Source: Melitaea cinxia (Eukaryota; Arthropoda; Insecta; Lepidoptera; Nymphalidae). Taken from it: DNA of 64,000 bases. A program made the position numbers and the translations under genes. Where the stretch lies: NCBI RefSeq assembly GCF_905220565.1, contig NC_059396.1:5367206-5431205 (forward strand), read 5' to 3'. The notes under the pieces were generated by a model. It worked only from the letters and a program-made list of their open reading frames with translations, made no database searches and was not told the DNA's origin. Shown piece by piece: positions 1-11,779 of the stretch. Positions within the stretch are counted from its first letter, which is position 1; each line of letters starts with the position of its first letter.

Positions 1-2
1 TA

Positions 3-2235
3 AACGCTGGCCAGTGGCACTCATATTTGAAAAAATACTGTAGCATTATAGCAAAAGAAGAAGTTTTTCAGACTGATAAAGAAAATAAATTAAGTTTATA
101 TTTAAGTTACGCCAAATATTTGCTTAAGGAAATTTATAGATATCGTCCACAATTAAGCTGCGAAGGTTGTCATAACATTTGGATAATAAAACCAGCGTAC
201 TGTTCTAGAGGAAGAGGAATCAGAATGGCGTCAAAATTAGGTGTAATAATGAACTTAATAGAGAAGGCAAATACGAAATATGTAATTCAAAAATATATTG
301 GTAAATCGAATTTTTAATACAAATTTTTACGTTTAATTCGACTGACGACCGTTCTGGTGTAATGGTGCGTGTGCCGTGTCGGCGGCACCTAGACACCGAC
401 GGTCGCGAGTTCGAGCCCCGCTCGGAGTGGATATTTGTGTTTCTATAAATATTTATATCCAGTCTGGTTGTTAGTCCTTGTGCGTCTCCCCACATGCCTC
501 AAAGAGCACGTTAAGCTGTCGGTCCCGGTTGTTATAATGTACACCTGATAGCGATCGTTACTCACAGTAGCATATATCGGCCAGCCCGCATTGGAGCAGT
601 GTGGTGGATTAAGCTTTGATCCTTCTCCTCCATGGAGAAAGAGATCTATGCCCAACAATGGGATATTACTTGCTGAAGCGTATGTTTAATTCATAAAATA
701 CAATGATATTATTTCAAATTTTACTTTCCAGAGGAACCATTACTTATACACGAAACAAAGTTTGATATAAGGCAGTACTACCTAGTCACAAGTACATATC
801 CTTTAATTATTTGGATGTATACCGATTGTTACTTAAAATTTAGTTCTCAAAAATACAGCTTGAAAAACTATCATGAATCCATCCATTTGACTAATAATGC
901 AGTTCAAAGAAAATATAAAAATTGTAAACAGAGAAATAAAGAATTACCAATTAGTAATATGTGGGATCTACAAAAATATAAATGCTACTTGACCGAAATT
1001 GAAAAAGGGGATGTTTGGGAAAATATTATATATCCGGGTATGAAAAAATCAATTATCGGTATAATGTTAAGCTGCCAAGACTCACTAACAGTTAGCAGAA
1101 ACCGTTTCGAACTTTATGGTTGCGACTTTATACTAGACAAAGAATACAACCCCTGGCTTATAGAAATTAATTCATGTCCTGATTTGCACCATACAACTCC
1201 TGTTACAACAAAAATCTGTCCCGCAGTAGTGTCCGATATAATAAAAGGTAAATATACCGATCGTTACGCTCATCAAGTATCTAAATTCATTAAAGAAATA
1301 CCTATAATAAAGAAACGTAGCTTACAATAATTTTTGGTGCTTAATTCAAACATACTTAAAAAATAGGATAAGGACGATTAATTAAGTATGGATTGACTGA
1401 ATCGCAGTTACTTTATTAATTAGAGTTACCTACTTCATCTGTATGCACAAATCATCTTCGCTAATTTATCACTGTTGGAAGCCATTAATCTGAATGAATA
1501 GAATAAACCTACTTGAATAATGTAACTAAAAGTGAATTTGTTTCAGTTGTAATTGATTATGCGAAAGATCCTAAGGCTTCTACTGGGAACTTCGAATGTA
1601 TTTATCGTCAGCCTCTAACATTACCATGTTATAGAAATGCCGCAGAGTTAGTGTTATACGGGTATTCTCTCCCAAATGAGTACTTTTCTAGAGAAAATAA
1701 TAGTAATAAAAAGTTTAAAGAATCTTGTATCGATTCTAATTTAACGAACGAAAGGGACATTAAAGACGTATTTAAAAAGATTAAACAATTTTATAATGAT
1801 GATAATACTAAAGATCTACCAAAAGATAACAGCTTATTAAAAGAAAGAGACGCCTATAAAACTACGCCGGCACATGGTATAGATGAAACAGCGGATGTGA
1901 TTACTAAGGAATTTCTTCAAAGAGTTTCACATTTGCCACAAACTTTAAATAAATATTTTAACCCAACTCAGAATACTTTCCATATCTTGGACGGCAAAAC
2001 TTTATCAAAGATTACTAACAGTCCTTTAACATCTTCTAAAACTTTATGTAATCGTTTTAATTTTAGTAGACTAGATGATGGACCAAAGGGCAAAGGTAGT
2101 ATTGTAGAATTAGATTCAAGTGAAGAAATGTTAAATCAGACCTGTTATTCTAAAATTGAAGAATGGCTACTTAAAAGCAATTGCGTTGGTTTCTCCGAAG
2201 AAGTATTAGTACTACAAAGAAAATTGTACATTTAA
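3..2235 (+). CDS. TTLL3: Tubulin glycylase TTLL3-like, 3' part (partial)
   Basis: Three exons fit together: 3-300, 732-1247 and 1547-2235 (501 codons including the stop). Donors are GTAAATC and GTAAATA, acceptors TTTCCAG and TTTCAG, and both introns are phase 1. The frame is open to the window edge, so the N-terminus lies outside; a possible acceptor (CCAG) sits at 11-14. Visible TTL-family features are the KPAYCSRGRGI ATP-binding motif, QKYIEEPLLI, KFDIRQYYLVT, and the ELYGCDFILD/LIEINSCPDL metal- and ATP-binding segment, followed by VVIDYAKDPKASTGNFE, which I associate with the TTLL3/8 glycylases. Known family role: ATP-dependent addition of glycine to tubulin glutamates in cilia and axonemes. 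The last 150 residues or so are Lys/Asn-rich and look unstructured. TTLL8 cannot be excluded as the closer relative. Confidence 0.9.
340..683 (+). mobile_element. tRNA-headed SINE in TTLL3 intron
   Basis: The head (about 347-427) has a TGTAATGGTGCG A-box-like stretch and a GAGTTCGAGCCCC B box, so it derives from a tRNA. The tail ends in the Lepidoptera-type block 'CTCCTCCATGGAGAAAGAG' to 'GGGATATTACTTGCTGAAG'. A 9-bp direct repeat GTTTAATTC lies on both sides (331-339 and 684-692), as expected of a target-site duplication. It lies entirely inside the first intron of the TTLL3-like gene. Confidence 0.8.
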
Positions 2236-3472
2236 TTAATAAGAAAGAAAAAGAATATAAGGCTTGTTAAATAATTGAAAATGTGACCTTTACCCTGCTG
2301 CGAGACAGTCAACAGATTGATACAGTAAAATTATTAACGTCATAGTAAGCTCTCTCAGGTTATAAACAATATAATGAACGTACGAGTTATATAGTTTAAA
2401 AAGCTCGAAAGGCGCTCATAAAAGATTGACGTAACAAGTAAAACTTATTTATTTATGAATGTTCTAACGGAAAATATAAATAAAGAACTTTTATTTGTTA
2501 AAATAGAAAATACTACTAAATAAATAAAATACTATTACATATCAAGACATTATTATTATTAATAATAATAATCATTTTTTTGCAGACATCAGTCCACATT
2601 TTTGTTTTATATTAATTATGTATAGTTCAAATTATCTTGTCAAACTAATTTTAATATAAATTTTATTATCTTAAAATGTATTTTGCTATTTCTAATATAT
2701 TTTATCCTTTTGAAATTATATTCTTTCGTATTATTAAAAATTGTTATCTAATCATTAATTATTTTTTAGTATAAATAAATGGACGGTGGACCAGAATGAT
2801 TTATCTTATAATTTATAGTATTTTGACTTAAAATTATGAGCCTTTGAAATCAGACTTCATTCTCAATAATGTCAGATTTGTAAAGTAAAACAACAATTAC
2901 TATATTTTAGTCATAGATTACATTGCATTATAATATAACGAATTTAATTTCGATGCTAATCTAGGCATATTTGTTTATTATTGTCTGACGTTAAAAATAA
3001 CAAATTTACTAAACGTTAAAACTTCTTGTTTTGTGTAATTAGAAATTTAGTATTTAAACTATATCTTAAACAATATATAATTATGTACTTTAAGGAAATA
3101 TGCAAATAACCAAACCAAATTTCTATTTTATATTATATATTTTTTATTTTGTTTATTCGGTAAAAAGAATGAGTAAAATAAATACATTTAATTACTAGGC
3201 TTTTACCTTTATATTAATCAAAAAGTATTCAACTGAATGTTAAATGAATGTTGCCATACTATTCTTTTTATAATTACCCGCGCTTTTTCAGCTTTATTCA
3301 TAATAGATTTTCTTGTTATACCTACTATATTATGCTAGTACAACTATCTAAAGTGAAGTTAGTTTTAAGCTGTAAAAAATGGAAGCGTTGATTTGTCTCA
3401 ATAATTGTGTTTTGGCAATTTGTTATTTCATGTGAATAGTTTAAAGTTTATACGAATTATAATATACTGAAA
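2236..3472. other. TTLL3-ARGLU1 intergenic region
   Basis: Very AT-rich. It should hold the TTLL3 3' UTR, with a possible AATAAA near 2478, and at its far end the ARGLU1 promoter and 5' UTR. No coding signal, transposon ends or RNA gene was recognised. Confidence 0.5.
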
Positions 3473-6400
3473 ATGGGTCGATCGAGGTCCCGAAGTAAAA
3501 CACCACGACGGCATCATAAAAGCAGCAAACATTCAAGAAAGAAGAGCCGTTCAAAAGATCGCTCATCATCACGAAGTAGAAGTTCTAAACATGTTGAGAA
3601 AACTAGAGAAAGGAGTTCCAAATCAAGGTAATTAAACGCATAAACTAGTTTTAAATTTCTATAAATACGTCTAATTGAGTATTACTTTAAGATATACTTA
3701 AAATATTGCAGAAAGAGATCGCACTCTGCATCATCGACGACAAGTAGTGGCGGTTCATACGATGGAAATAGAACAAGTAGAAAGAAATCCAAAGGACGTA
3801 GTAAAATGGACGAAGTAGACCGACTGGCTGAAATGGAAAGGCAAAGACGTATAAGAGAAGCAGAACAAAAGGTACTGTATTCAGTTTTAACCTCAACATA
3901 CAAGTATATGATGTCATATGACAATATTTACATATTTGCACTAATATTAAAAATAAAAACATTCATATTTCAAACATTTCGTTTTAAGTCAACTGAACAA
4001 TTATTGTTTTGTGTTATAACTTACGACCTATTAAGGCTATTTTTGTTAATAAAATAAAGTTTACATTGAAATCTGTTCCTCATGCGTAATAAACATTTTT
4101 AATAAAAAATTTCCGCCATCATCTATAATATGTTAAAATGTTGTTGTGAAATACAAGTTAAAATTCTAGTATTTCATGTTCTGTGTCAGTTAGTGTGTTA
4201 AAAGTGTATTCATTTGATTCATTTCACTTTATATGTGTGATAAATTAGTTAAAATGGAATTTAAAGAATAGTTCAGCTTCAGCCTCTAATATCCCACTGC
4301 ATAGGCCTCTTTCCCCATGTAGGAGAAGGTTCATTGTTTATTCCACCATGCTGCTCCTATGTAGGCTAATGGATATATTCCCTACTATCAGTAAAAGTTG
4401 CTATGAAGAATTTTAACTGAATACCAATTGAAGAAATGCAATAATTTGACTAACTTTCTGAGGTAATCTATAATCTACTGTAGTATAGAAATATGTTAAA
4501 AAACATGGCTCAACCGATTTATATGAAATTTATCGTGTATATTTGGTAGCTATAAGAATAGGTCAGTAAAAGATAAGGACACTTCTTGGACTATTCTAAT
4601 TTTTTTTTTAATTTAAATTTCACCTGGCATGTTTGAGAAAAACGTTTGTAACACATTTTCACATTCTGACTGAATCTGATGAACTAATTTTTTAAACTAA
4701 ATTTAAAATTTCAAAATTAGCTAAAATAAAACCATTCTTATATAAGTGCAAATTCTTATTTCTGTAAAAATTATTCTTAAAAATATTTTTATACATTGCA
4801 TAATATGTACATACATATAAATAAATTCAAAACTTTCTCTGTTTGTAATTTTAAAACATAAAATAGTTTTAATAATTTATGTTAATCATATAAAATTAAA
4901 TAGAATCAATTAATCTCTTTTAATTTCAGGTAGTTGAAGAGGAGGCAGCAAAAAGAATAGAACTACTTGTAAAGAAGAGAGTAGAAGAAGAATTAGAGAA
5001 GCGTAAAGATGAAATAGAACAAGAAGTTGCAAAAAGAGTAGAAGAGGCAAAGCGAAAGATGGAAAAAGAGATGATGGAAGAACTTGAGAGACAGAGAGAA
5101 CAGCAGCGACAGGAGGAGCTCGCACGACAGGTAATTATGCTCTCCACCCGTCAGTCATCTGTAAAAGCAATGATACATTGCTCTTACATGTGACACACTG
5201 AGGGAACAATCTGATTTGTTCTCACAGCCTACACAACTGCATATAATGTTGAATGTTTATTATACCAACTTTGTACAGAAGAGACTAATAAAAGTATTCT
5301 TTCGATCATATCTGTTAAAGGTCCAGTCAGGTGTAGTTCGAGTGCTTACAAGAATTTTTTATTGAATTCTTAATTGTTCACTCATTGAAAAATCTTAATG
5401 TCTTGCCATTTTTTACATTCAATAACAACATGCATGTCATTTGCACCTACGAAACAGATTCCTTTTGTATGAACTGTTGTATCGTAAATGCCATAAAGGT
5501 GACCGGCTAGCATTTTTAAATTGTTCACTTGACTGTCCTTGGCAGTCACGTAGTCTATAAGTCAGGTCAGAAGACTGATCAAGAGCAAGAAGAGCTAAGC
5601 GTTTTAAGGAGATGCAGCTTGAGGACCCAGGCCTGACAGCTGAAGGTATTTTTGTTAAATATTTTTTGTAAACCAATACTGTTTATGTTATACTCAGGCA
5701 GATTGCATAGTAGCGTCATATATTATACTGGTGTTGTAGGACACAAAAATTTTATAGGTATGTAAAATAAAATTATTGATAACACTTTGCTGTATTGCAC
5801 AACAAATACAAATAGTTTTAGGGACAAAATCATATTTTTAGAGCAGGCAATTCAAAAATATAAAAATAAAAATGATTTGTCTACAATCATAATTATGTAA
5901 ACATTGATGTTCTTATAATTTTTGATAATTTATATTACATACAATATTTCATGTTTGTTGCATTTAAATATGTTTTAAATATTGTATTAATATAATGTTT
6001 CTATCATACAGGAGGAAGAATCACGTAAAAGGAAAGAGTTGGAGGAAATCATGGCGGAAAATAACAGAAAGATTGAGGAAGCCCAACGGAAGCTGGTAAG
6101 TAAAATTTAACGCGCTTCAACCTGTAATATCCCACTACTGGGCATAGGCCTCTTTCCCCATGTAGGAGAAGGATCAGAGTTTATCCACCACATTGCTCCA
6201 ATGCGGGTTGGCGAATATATTCCTTACAATAGTAATGATCGCTATGGTATGGTATGGTATGGTATGGTTAACACGGGCTGGTTTCCGCAACTCGACGACT
6301 TTGCGCCTATTTTGCGTGTGTGGGAGTGATTCGGTTCACTCTTGCCACCCAAGCTCCTCCAGAAACTTCAGAAGCTTTTTTGGCTTCTTGAAGATCTCCG

Positions 6401-7715
6401 GAAGTGTCTTCAGGGTGCCAAGATGTTGTGCCCGGTAAGCCGCTACACCTGGACAGTAAAGAAGTACATGCGTAGCCGTTTCTTCTGTTCCCATGCAAGC
6501 TCTGCACAGGGGACTGTCGGTAATGCCCATATTGAATAGGTGTTTGTTATACGGACCGTGTCCAGTCAGTGCCGCAGTTATTAGTCTCAGTTGGCGTCTG
6601 TCCAGATTTATTAGAATTCTTGCCAATTTGGCATCAATTTCTGGCAGCGCCAACTTGGCTTGCCTACAGTCCTCAATTTCGGACCATAGTGTGATATGTT
6701 TGTGTTTCATGCGTTGTCGAATTTGGCCTTTGAGCCAGCAAGAAGGTAACGGTATAATCGGCTCGGCCCCTATAGCCGTCATACTTGACCCCCTTCTTGC
6801 TAGCTCATCTGCCTTGTCGTTACCGCGTGTGTTGTTGTGACCTTTGATCCATTGCAGTGTGATGTCATTATTTTCACCTACCTGCATCAGGGTGTTATGG
6901 CATTCATAGATTATACCTGACGTGGTCGAGTTACTATCCAGTGCCTGTAATACTGACATGCTGTCCGATAGTATACGGATGTGGGAATCCTTTACGTTCC
7001 TCCTCCCGATTGTTCTGGCTGCCTCAAGTATACCCAAGCACTCTGCTTGAAACACTGTGCTATAGGTACCAATGGGTAGTGATATATTAATATTTAGGTC
7101 TTCGGAGAAGATACCGCTTCCTGACCCTGTTTTCGTTTTTGAGCCATCCGTGAAGATACTCAGGTCTCGCCCAATTGAGGCTACACGTGAATCCTCTTCC
7201 AGCTGTATTTTGTATTTTTTATCAAAAATATATTTGATCTGTATTCCGTCATTTGGTGCTTCCATGAACGGAATGTCTTTGGCTATGTCTTCCAGAATCT
7301 TAATGTGTGGTGTGCCTGTTGAACACAGTAGTTTGTGAGTCTTTAGTCTTACTGCAGTGGTTGCAGCTTCTTGTTGGATGATCGCTATTAGTCGTACATG
7401 ATAACAACCGGGACCGACAGCTTAACGTGCTCTCCGAGGCACGGTGGGAAGACTCACAAGGACAGATATTTGAATCTATTAACCATCAAATGTAGACAAA
7501 AATCAGCAATTTTAACTATAGTAATAATTATAAAAAATAATCATTTTTTTTAGGCTGAAGAAAGACTAGCGATGATTGAAGAACAAAGAAAAATGGATGA
7601 AGAAAGACAAAAATTGAAAAAAGAACAAGAAAAGAGAATAAAAGAAGAACAAAAGAAAATTTTAGGGAAAAATAATTCAAGACCCAAATTGTCTTTTTCA
7701 CTGAAGCCACTTTGA
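3473..7715 (+). CDS. ARGLU1: ARGLU1 homologue (arginine and glutamate-rich protein 1)
   Basis: Five exons join in frame: 3473-3627, 3712-3871, 4930-5130, 6012-6095 and 7554-7715, giving 253 residues plus stop. The family protein is a nuclear splicing modulator and transcription coactivator. Residues 1-95 are an Arg/Ser-rich tail beginning MGRSRSRSKTPRR. Residues 95-230 form a Glu/Arg/Lys-rich predicted coiled coil with RVEEELEKRKDEIE and ENNRKIEEAQRKLAEE. The C-terminus is the family signature ILGKNNSRPKLSFSLKPL. Every intron has a canonical GT-AG pair. The exon-3/exon-4 intron (5131-6011) lacks dispersed repeats and contains a candidate cassette exon, listed separately. The exon-4/exon-5 intron carries the nested LINE-in-SINE insertion. 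Homology is clear from sequence; function is from the family. Confidence 0.93.
4266..4400 (-). mobile_element. SINE tail fragment in ARGLU1 intron 2
   Basis: The reverse-strand Lepidoptera SINE/LINE tail is recognisable: 'TTCAGCCTCTAATATCCCAC' followed by 'GCATAGGCCTCTTTCCCCAT' and a block ending near 'TATATTCCCTACTATCAGTA'. The tRNA-derived head is missing, so this is a truncated copy. Confidence 0.65.
5546..5645 (+). other. Candidate cassette (poison) exon of ARGLU1
   Basis: A 100-nt segment is bounded by a plausible acceptor (GTCCTTGGCAG, ending 5545) and donor (GAAG|GTATTT, 5646). Its body is purine-rich, with 'GATCAAGAGCAAGAAGAGC' resembling exonic splicing enhancers. Joined after exon 3, the frame meets TAA after four codons (TCA CGT AGT CTA TAA). 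Because 100 is not a multiple of three, inclusion would truncate the protein and probably trigger decay. Vertebrate ARGLU1 is known to self-regulate through an alternative exon in an ultraconserved intron; the parallel here is inference. Confidence 0.4.
6113..7472 (-). mobile_element. SINE split by an inserted LINE
   Basis: The tail part (6113-6245) and upstream part (7378-7472) match, in reverse, the SINE at 340-683: the GCATAGGCCTCTTTCCCC block on one side, and 'ACAACCGGGACCGACAGCTT' with a CACAAGGACAGATATT end on the other. Between them lies an unrelated LINE piece. The SINE sits in the last ARGLU1 intron, antisense to the gene. Confidence 0.75.
6246..7377 (-). mobile_element. 5'-truncated non-LTR retrotransposon with RNase H domain
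   Basis: The insert is flanked by the 11-bp repeat ATGATCGCTAT (6235-6245 and 7378-7388). It encodes on the minus strand an open frame of about 309 codons (7265-6336). That frame contains an RNase H domain: IFTDGSKTKTGSGSGIF, AECLGILEAA, ILSDSMSVLQAL, and LQWIKGHNNTRGNDKADELA with the conserved His and Asp. After it comes a Cys/His knuckle, LCRACMGTEETATHVLLYC. The 3' end carries about four CCATA units on the element strand, seen as TGGTA at 6246-6268. An RNase H placed after the RT indicates an I/R1/LOA-type LINE. The reverse transcriptase part is missing (5' truncation). The frame is unusually intact for such a fragment. Confidence 0.88.
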
Positions 7716-8766
7716 TGGGTTATGCTAATTTGGATTTAAGCTAAGTTAAACTAATATAAATTTTGAGTTAGGTAGAGTTTCCATGTGTCATAAAATGGGT
7801 GGAGGGTGTCAATCCCATAATTTAAAAACACAAAAAAAAAATACCATTGGTAATGAGAGTTACTTTAAAACTACAATAAATTAATGTCACATTTTCATTA
7901 CCCTAAAAATTATATGATTTGAGATGGGAACCCTAGACAACATTCTTGGTTACTGATAATTACACTAGTAACTTGATAATTTATATTTGCTTACTTATCC
8001 ATTTTATAAAATTGTAATATAATATTTCATTAAAAAAATCATTGCTACAAATTTTCATTATGTTATAAATATAGGTACATTCAAGCCCACAATTTCAAAA
8101 ATTACAGTAAAAGGGAAAAAGAATAAGAATGACAAAATAAGTGATTTTCGTACATTATTTTATCTATACAAAGTGTTTTTATTTAAAAAAAAATATAACA
8201 TCACGACAACTGAAAGAACAATAAAATCTTCATTGAGATCCGTCCACATAGAAACTTTTCATGTAGTTCAGATGGATAAACTTTTGTTTATTATTTTAAC
8301 TTCAAAAATGTATTAAAAAATTATTCATTTGAAAACTTCAGCATTTACTAAAAATATTTAAATAGGCGATAAGACTAGAAGGCCTATCTCCTTTTGTTCA
8401 TACAAAATGTTAGTTAAAAAAAAAGTGCTTCGGATTTTTTAATCTTGCAATATTCAATAACTTTTGCATAGGCAAAGTAGCTGGTTTGATTTTGGTTAGA
8501 ACTAAAATGAACAAGAATGTTATGGGTTCTTTATGTATAGAAATGAATTATTGATACAGAATGTTTGTTTATTTCCTGTCAAAGTAATATTTATTAAATT
8601 TAAAGGATTTTTTTCACTTCCATGCACAATTCATGTTAAAAATATATTTGAATGCAATGTTTGGAGTCTACTTAAAATTTGTCATTCATCAAATGGAATT
8701 CAAAAACAAATCAGTTCTCAAATGCCTTAAAATTTTGAAAGAGTTAATAAAAAGTTGAGAATTATA
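7716..8766. other. ARGLU1 3' UTR and AT-rich intergenic
   Basis: This follows the ARGLU1 stop and probably contains its 3' UTR; an AATAAA lies near 7875. The remainder is AT-rich with A-runs and no recognisable gene or mobile-element end before the mariner begins. Confidence 0.5.
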
Positions 8767-10092
8767 CCACTCTGTCAAGAAAGTACCGGGAAAAGATCAA
8801 TAATACGCAAACGGTTTTTTATACATGCAAATTTATTTTATCACCTTCAAAGTATGCTCCTGCAGAAACGATACACTTACGCCAACGAATAATCCAATCA
8901 TCAAAACATTTTTTTAACGCTGTTTCCGGAATTGAGTTGTTCTCGCCGTGAATTCTTTATGTCTTATTATTTATGTCGATTGAAAATGTGTGCCACGAAG
9001 TGGTAATTTGAGATTAGGAAAAAGAAAGAAGTCGGCTGGAGCCAAATCTGATAAATATGGTGGTTGCTCGATGGTATTTGTTGTGTCTGGTCAAAAATTC
9101 GTTCACAATGATGGCCTTGTGCGAAGGCGTATTGTCGTGGTGCAAAATCCAAGAATTTTCTTTCCACAAATGTGGCCTTTTTCGTCGAATTTGTTCTCTT
9201 AAACGCCGCATAAAGCTCAAATAGTATTCCTTATTTACCAGTTGACCTTCTGGCAAGAATTCTGAGTGCACAAAACCCGCGATAGTCAAAGAAAACACTC
9301 AATATGACTTTGACTTTAAAACGAGTTCAGCATGGTTTTTTCGGTTTCGGTTCAGTTGGAAGACGATACTCCGACGCTTGTTGACTAGTTTGCATGTCAA
9401 ACTCGTAAACCCACGTCTTGTCAACCAGTAACAATGCGTTTCATGTGTTGGATCGGAATTGACTCGTTCTAGCATGTCCTTAGCGACTCTATGCGATTGG
9501 GTTTTTGGAGAAAATTCAGATCTTTTGGAACTAGCCGAGCGGCAACATGTTTCATACCCAAATGATTAGTTAAAATAGTACGGATCGACTCATGAGATAC
9601 GGAATGTTAGGCGGCTATCTCTCTCAAAAGTTGAATGAGGATTTTCAGTCATTGTTTCCTTCACTTTTGCGATGTTAACTTTAGTTGCAGACGTTGATGG
9701 CCTACCAGAGCGAGGCAAATCCATCACACCTCAACCGCTTTTGAACGCTTTGTACCAATCATAAGCACGAGTTTTTGATAAACCGATTCACCGTAAGCCT
9801 TCTGTAACATTTTCATTATCTCCACAACATTCTCGGACAAATTCCATTGGTGATGCAAAATGTAAGACACTCTTTCTTCGATGTTTTTGTCCATTATGAA
9901 ATTCGAAATACATACTAGATATGATATAACTAAAAACAGCACTGTATTTAATATAAATAACAGATGCAACTCAAACTCCGCGCCAAAATGGAAAATAGTT
10001 GTGCCAATCTAACAACAACAAGAAAAAAACAAAAATTTGAATTTGGAACCATAAACAAATTATACATTCCCGATACTTTTTTTGACTGGATG
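8767..10092 (-). mobile_element. mariner transposon, degraded transposase
   Basis: The 1326-bp element has inverted ends (left 'CTGTCAAGAAAGTACCGGGA', right end in reverse 'CCAGTCAAAAAAAGTATCGG') and a flanking TA on both sides (8765-8766 and 10093-10094), the mariner target duplication. The transposase runs on the minus strand from about 9897. Its N-terminal part reads MDKNIEERVSYILHHQWNLS and LQKAYGES. The catalytic part has WILHHDNTPSHKA, with the second catalytic Asp, and in another frame SDLAPADFFLF, with the third. The coding region is broken into several frames by indels, so the copy is inactive. Length, TIR length and DD spacing fit mariner rather than Tc1. Confidence 0.9.
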
Positions 10093-10670
10093 TACTACTT
10101 CAGACAATTTAGATATTTTGATAGTTGTTATGTAGATATAGATATTTGTTAAATAAAAAAAGCCTACTGCAAAGTAAATAGGTAATAAATTTAAAAATAT
10201 TGATAAACAATGGTGTGATCAAGGGTTGTTACAAATCAGTGAATATTCAAAAATTTGTCTGGTCTGTTGTCTGTAAACCGAAGATAAATCTTCGGTGTAC
10301 ATTAAAATATCAATAATCTTAGATTATATTTAGTCAAGTTTTTATATATTCATTGTCATTAGAATATTTATTCCGTAAAAGACGCTATTTGTCCCCCTAT
10401 TTCCAATTGCATAAATTATTCCACGTAAAATTAGATTTTCCATCTTTCTTAATCATAATAGTTTTCGAAAGTAAATTTAATTAAATTCCATTTTGTTCCT
10501 TTTACAGCTTATACAATCTACACAATTTTAATAATATTATATTTTGCTTACATTTCTGCAAAAAGGCACAATATCATTTGTGTCAAAGATTAAAAACATC
10601 AAAATAAAGTTACAAGATAAAAAAAAGTGTTTTATTTCATAATTTAGAAATAATATTTTTTTTATATCAC
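10093..10670. other. AT-rich intergenic region
   Basis: Low-complexity AT-rich sequence downstream of the mariner. No gene, promoter or repeat end was identified. Confidence 0.4.
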
Positions 10671-10671
10671 T

Positions 10672-10925
10672 AGGTCGACAAACAAGCGTACGGCTCACCT
10701 GTGATGGTAAGAGATTACCGTAGCTTATAGACGCCTGCAATACCAGAAGCGTCGCAAGCGCATTGCCGACCCAATCCCTAATCCCAGGAGCTCTGATCAC
10801 CTTACCAACAGGAACACAATACTGCTTGAAAACAGTATTAGCTGTTATCTTCTGTAAAGTCGAGGTACTGCCCCAGTCGGGCTGCTCCATATTTTGAGCA
10901 GGAAATTCCTGCTGTGCCCTACTAC
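10672..10925 (-). repeat. Dispersed repeat, LINE 3'-end-like
   Basis: In reverse it reads through 'AGGGCACAGCAGGAATTTCC', then CTGTTTTCAAGCAGTATTGTG, then a GGTGAGCCGTACGCTTGTTTG end. Related pieces occur at 13990-14130, 33505-33710 and 52450-52600. The chance open frame (QYCVPVGKV) is shared only because the repeat is shared. I read it as the 3' end of a Lepidoptera retroelement; the family is not identified. Confidence 0.6.
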
Positions 10926-10947
10926 TATATCTATTTTATATCTTCCC

Positions 10948-11558
10948 TTTTTAACCGACTTCCAAAAGAGGAGGAGGTTCTCAATTCGACTATTTTTTTT
11001 TAATGTATGTTACTTCAGAACTTTTGACTGGGTGGAGCGATTTCGACAAATTTTCTTTTGATCGAAAGGTGGTGTTTGTCATTTGGTCCTATTTAAATTT
11101 ATTTGATATCTAACAACTACTTTCGAGTAATATCTAATAATGCGTTTTTACTTGACGCTTTTTTCGTCGACCTACGTTGTATTATACCGCATAACTTTCT
11201 ACTGGATGTACCGATTTTGATCATTCTTTTTTTGTTGGAAAGGGGATATCCCTAGTTTGGTACCATGATAAGGAAACCAGGATCTGATGCTGGGATCCCA
11301 GAGAAATCGAAGGAAACTCTCGAAAATCCGCAATAACTTTTTACTGGGTGTACCGATTTTGATAATTTTTAATTTAATCGAAAGCTGATGTTTATCGTGT
11401 TGTCACATATAAATTTTATCGAGATCTTATAGGTAACTACTTTTTGAGTAATCTTTGATAACACGTAGTTACTTGACTATTTTTTGGTCGATCTACGTTG
11501 TATTACTCGTCGATGTAATTGAAGTCGATTTTTTTTTCGTTTGCGAGCAAACATAATT
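10948..11558 (+). repeat. AACCGACTTC-ended dispersed repeat, copy A
   Basis: Begins TTTTAACCGACTTCC and ends GAAGTCGATTTT...CGTTTGCGAGCAAACA, so the ends are inverted AACCGACTTC/GAAGTCGGTT. Inside, a block ending in '(A)ATCGGTACACCCAGTAAAAA' recurs in three diverged forms. Six other copies are in this window: 16157-16619, 18593-19190, 19450-19836, 44126-44494, 46005-46225 and 55433-56036. No protein or known superfamily is evident. It is probably a non-autonomous element. Confidence 0.75.
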
Positions 11559-11611
11559 ATTTATTTGGAAGACTTGAGACATCCTGATTTGACATCATGG
11601 GAATTAAGTAT

Positions 11612-11750
11612 TTATGCACAGTCGAGCATCTGTACACTGTCGAGCACTTGTACACTGTCGAGCACTTGTACACTGTCGAGCACTTGTACACTATCGAGCA
11701 CTTGTACAATGTCGAACATTTATATAAAGTCGAGCATTGTACTTAATAGT
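11612..11750 (+). repeat. 18-bp minisatellite
   Basis: About seven tandem units of GTCGAGCACTTGTACACT, near-perfect in the middle and diverging at both ends (for example GTCGAACATTTATATAAA). It lies between the dispersed repeat and the MPDU1 promoter. There are no spacers, so it is not a CRISPR array. Confidence 0.9.
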
Positions 11751-11779
11751 GAGAATCAAAAAAAATCCTATAGTAAATA

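Noticed and set aside
4910..5147. Minus-strand Ser/Leu-rich frames
   Set aside because: Antisense shadow of ARGLU1 exon 3.
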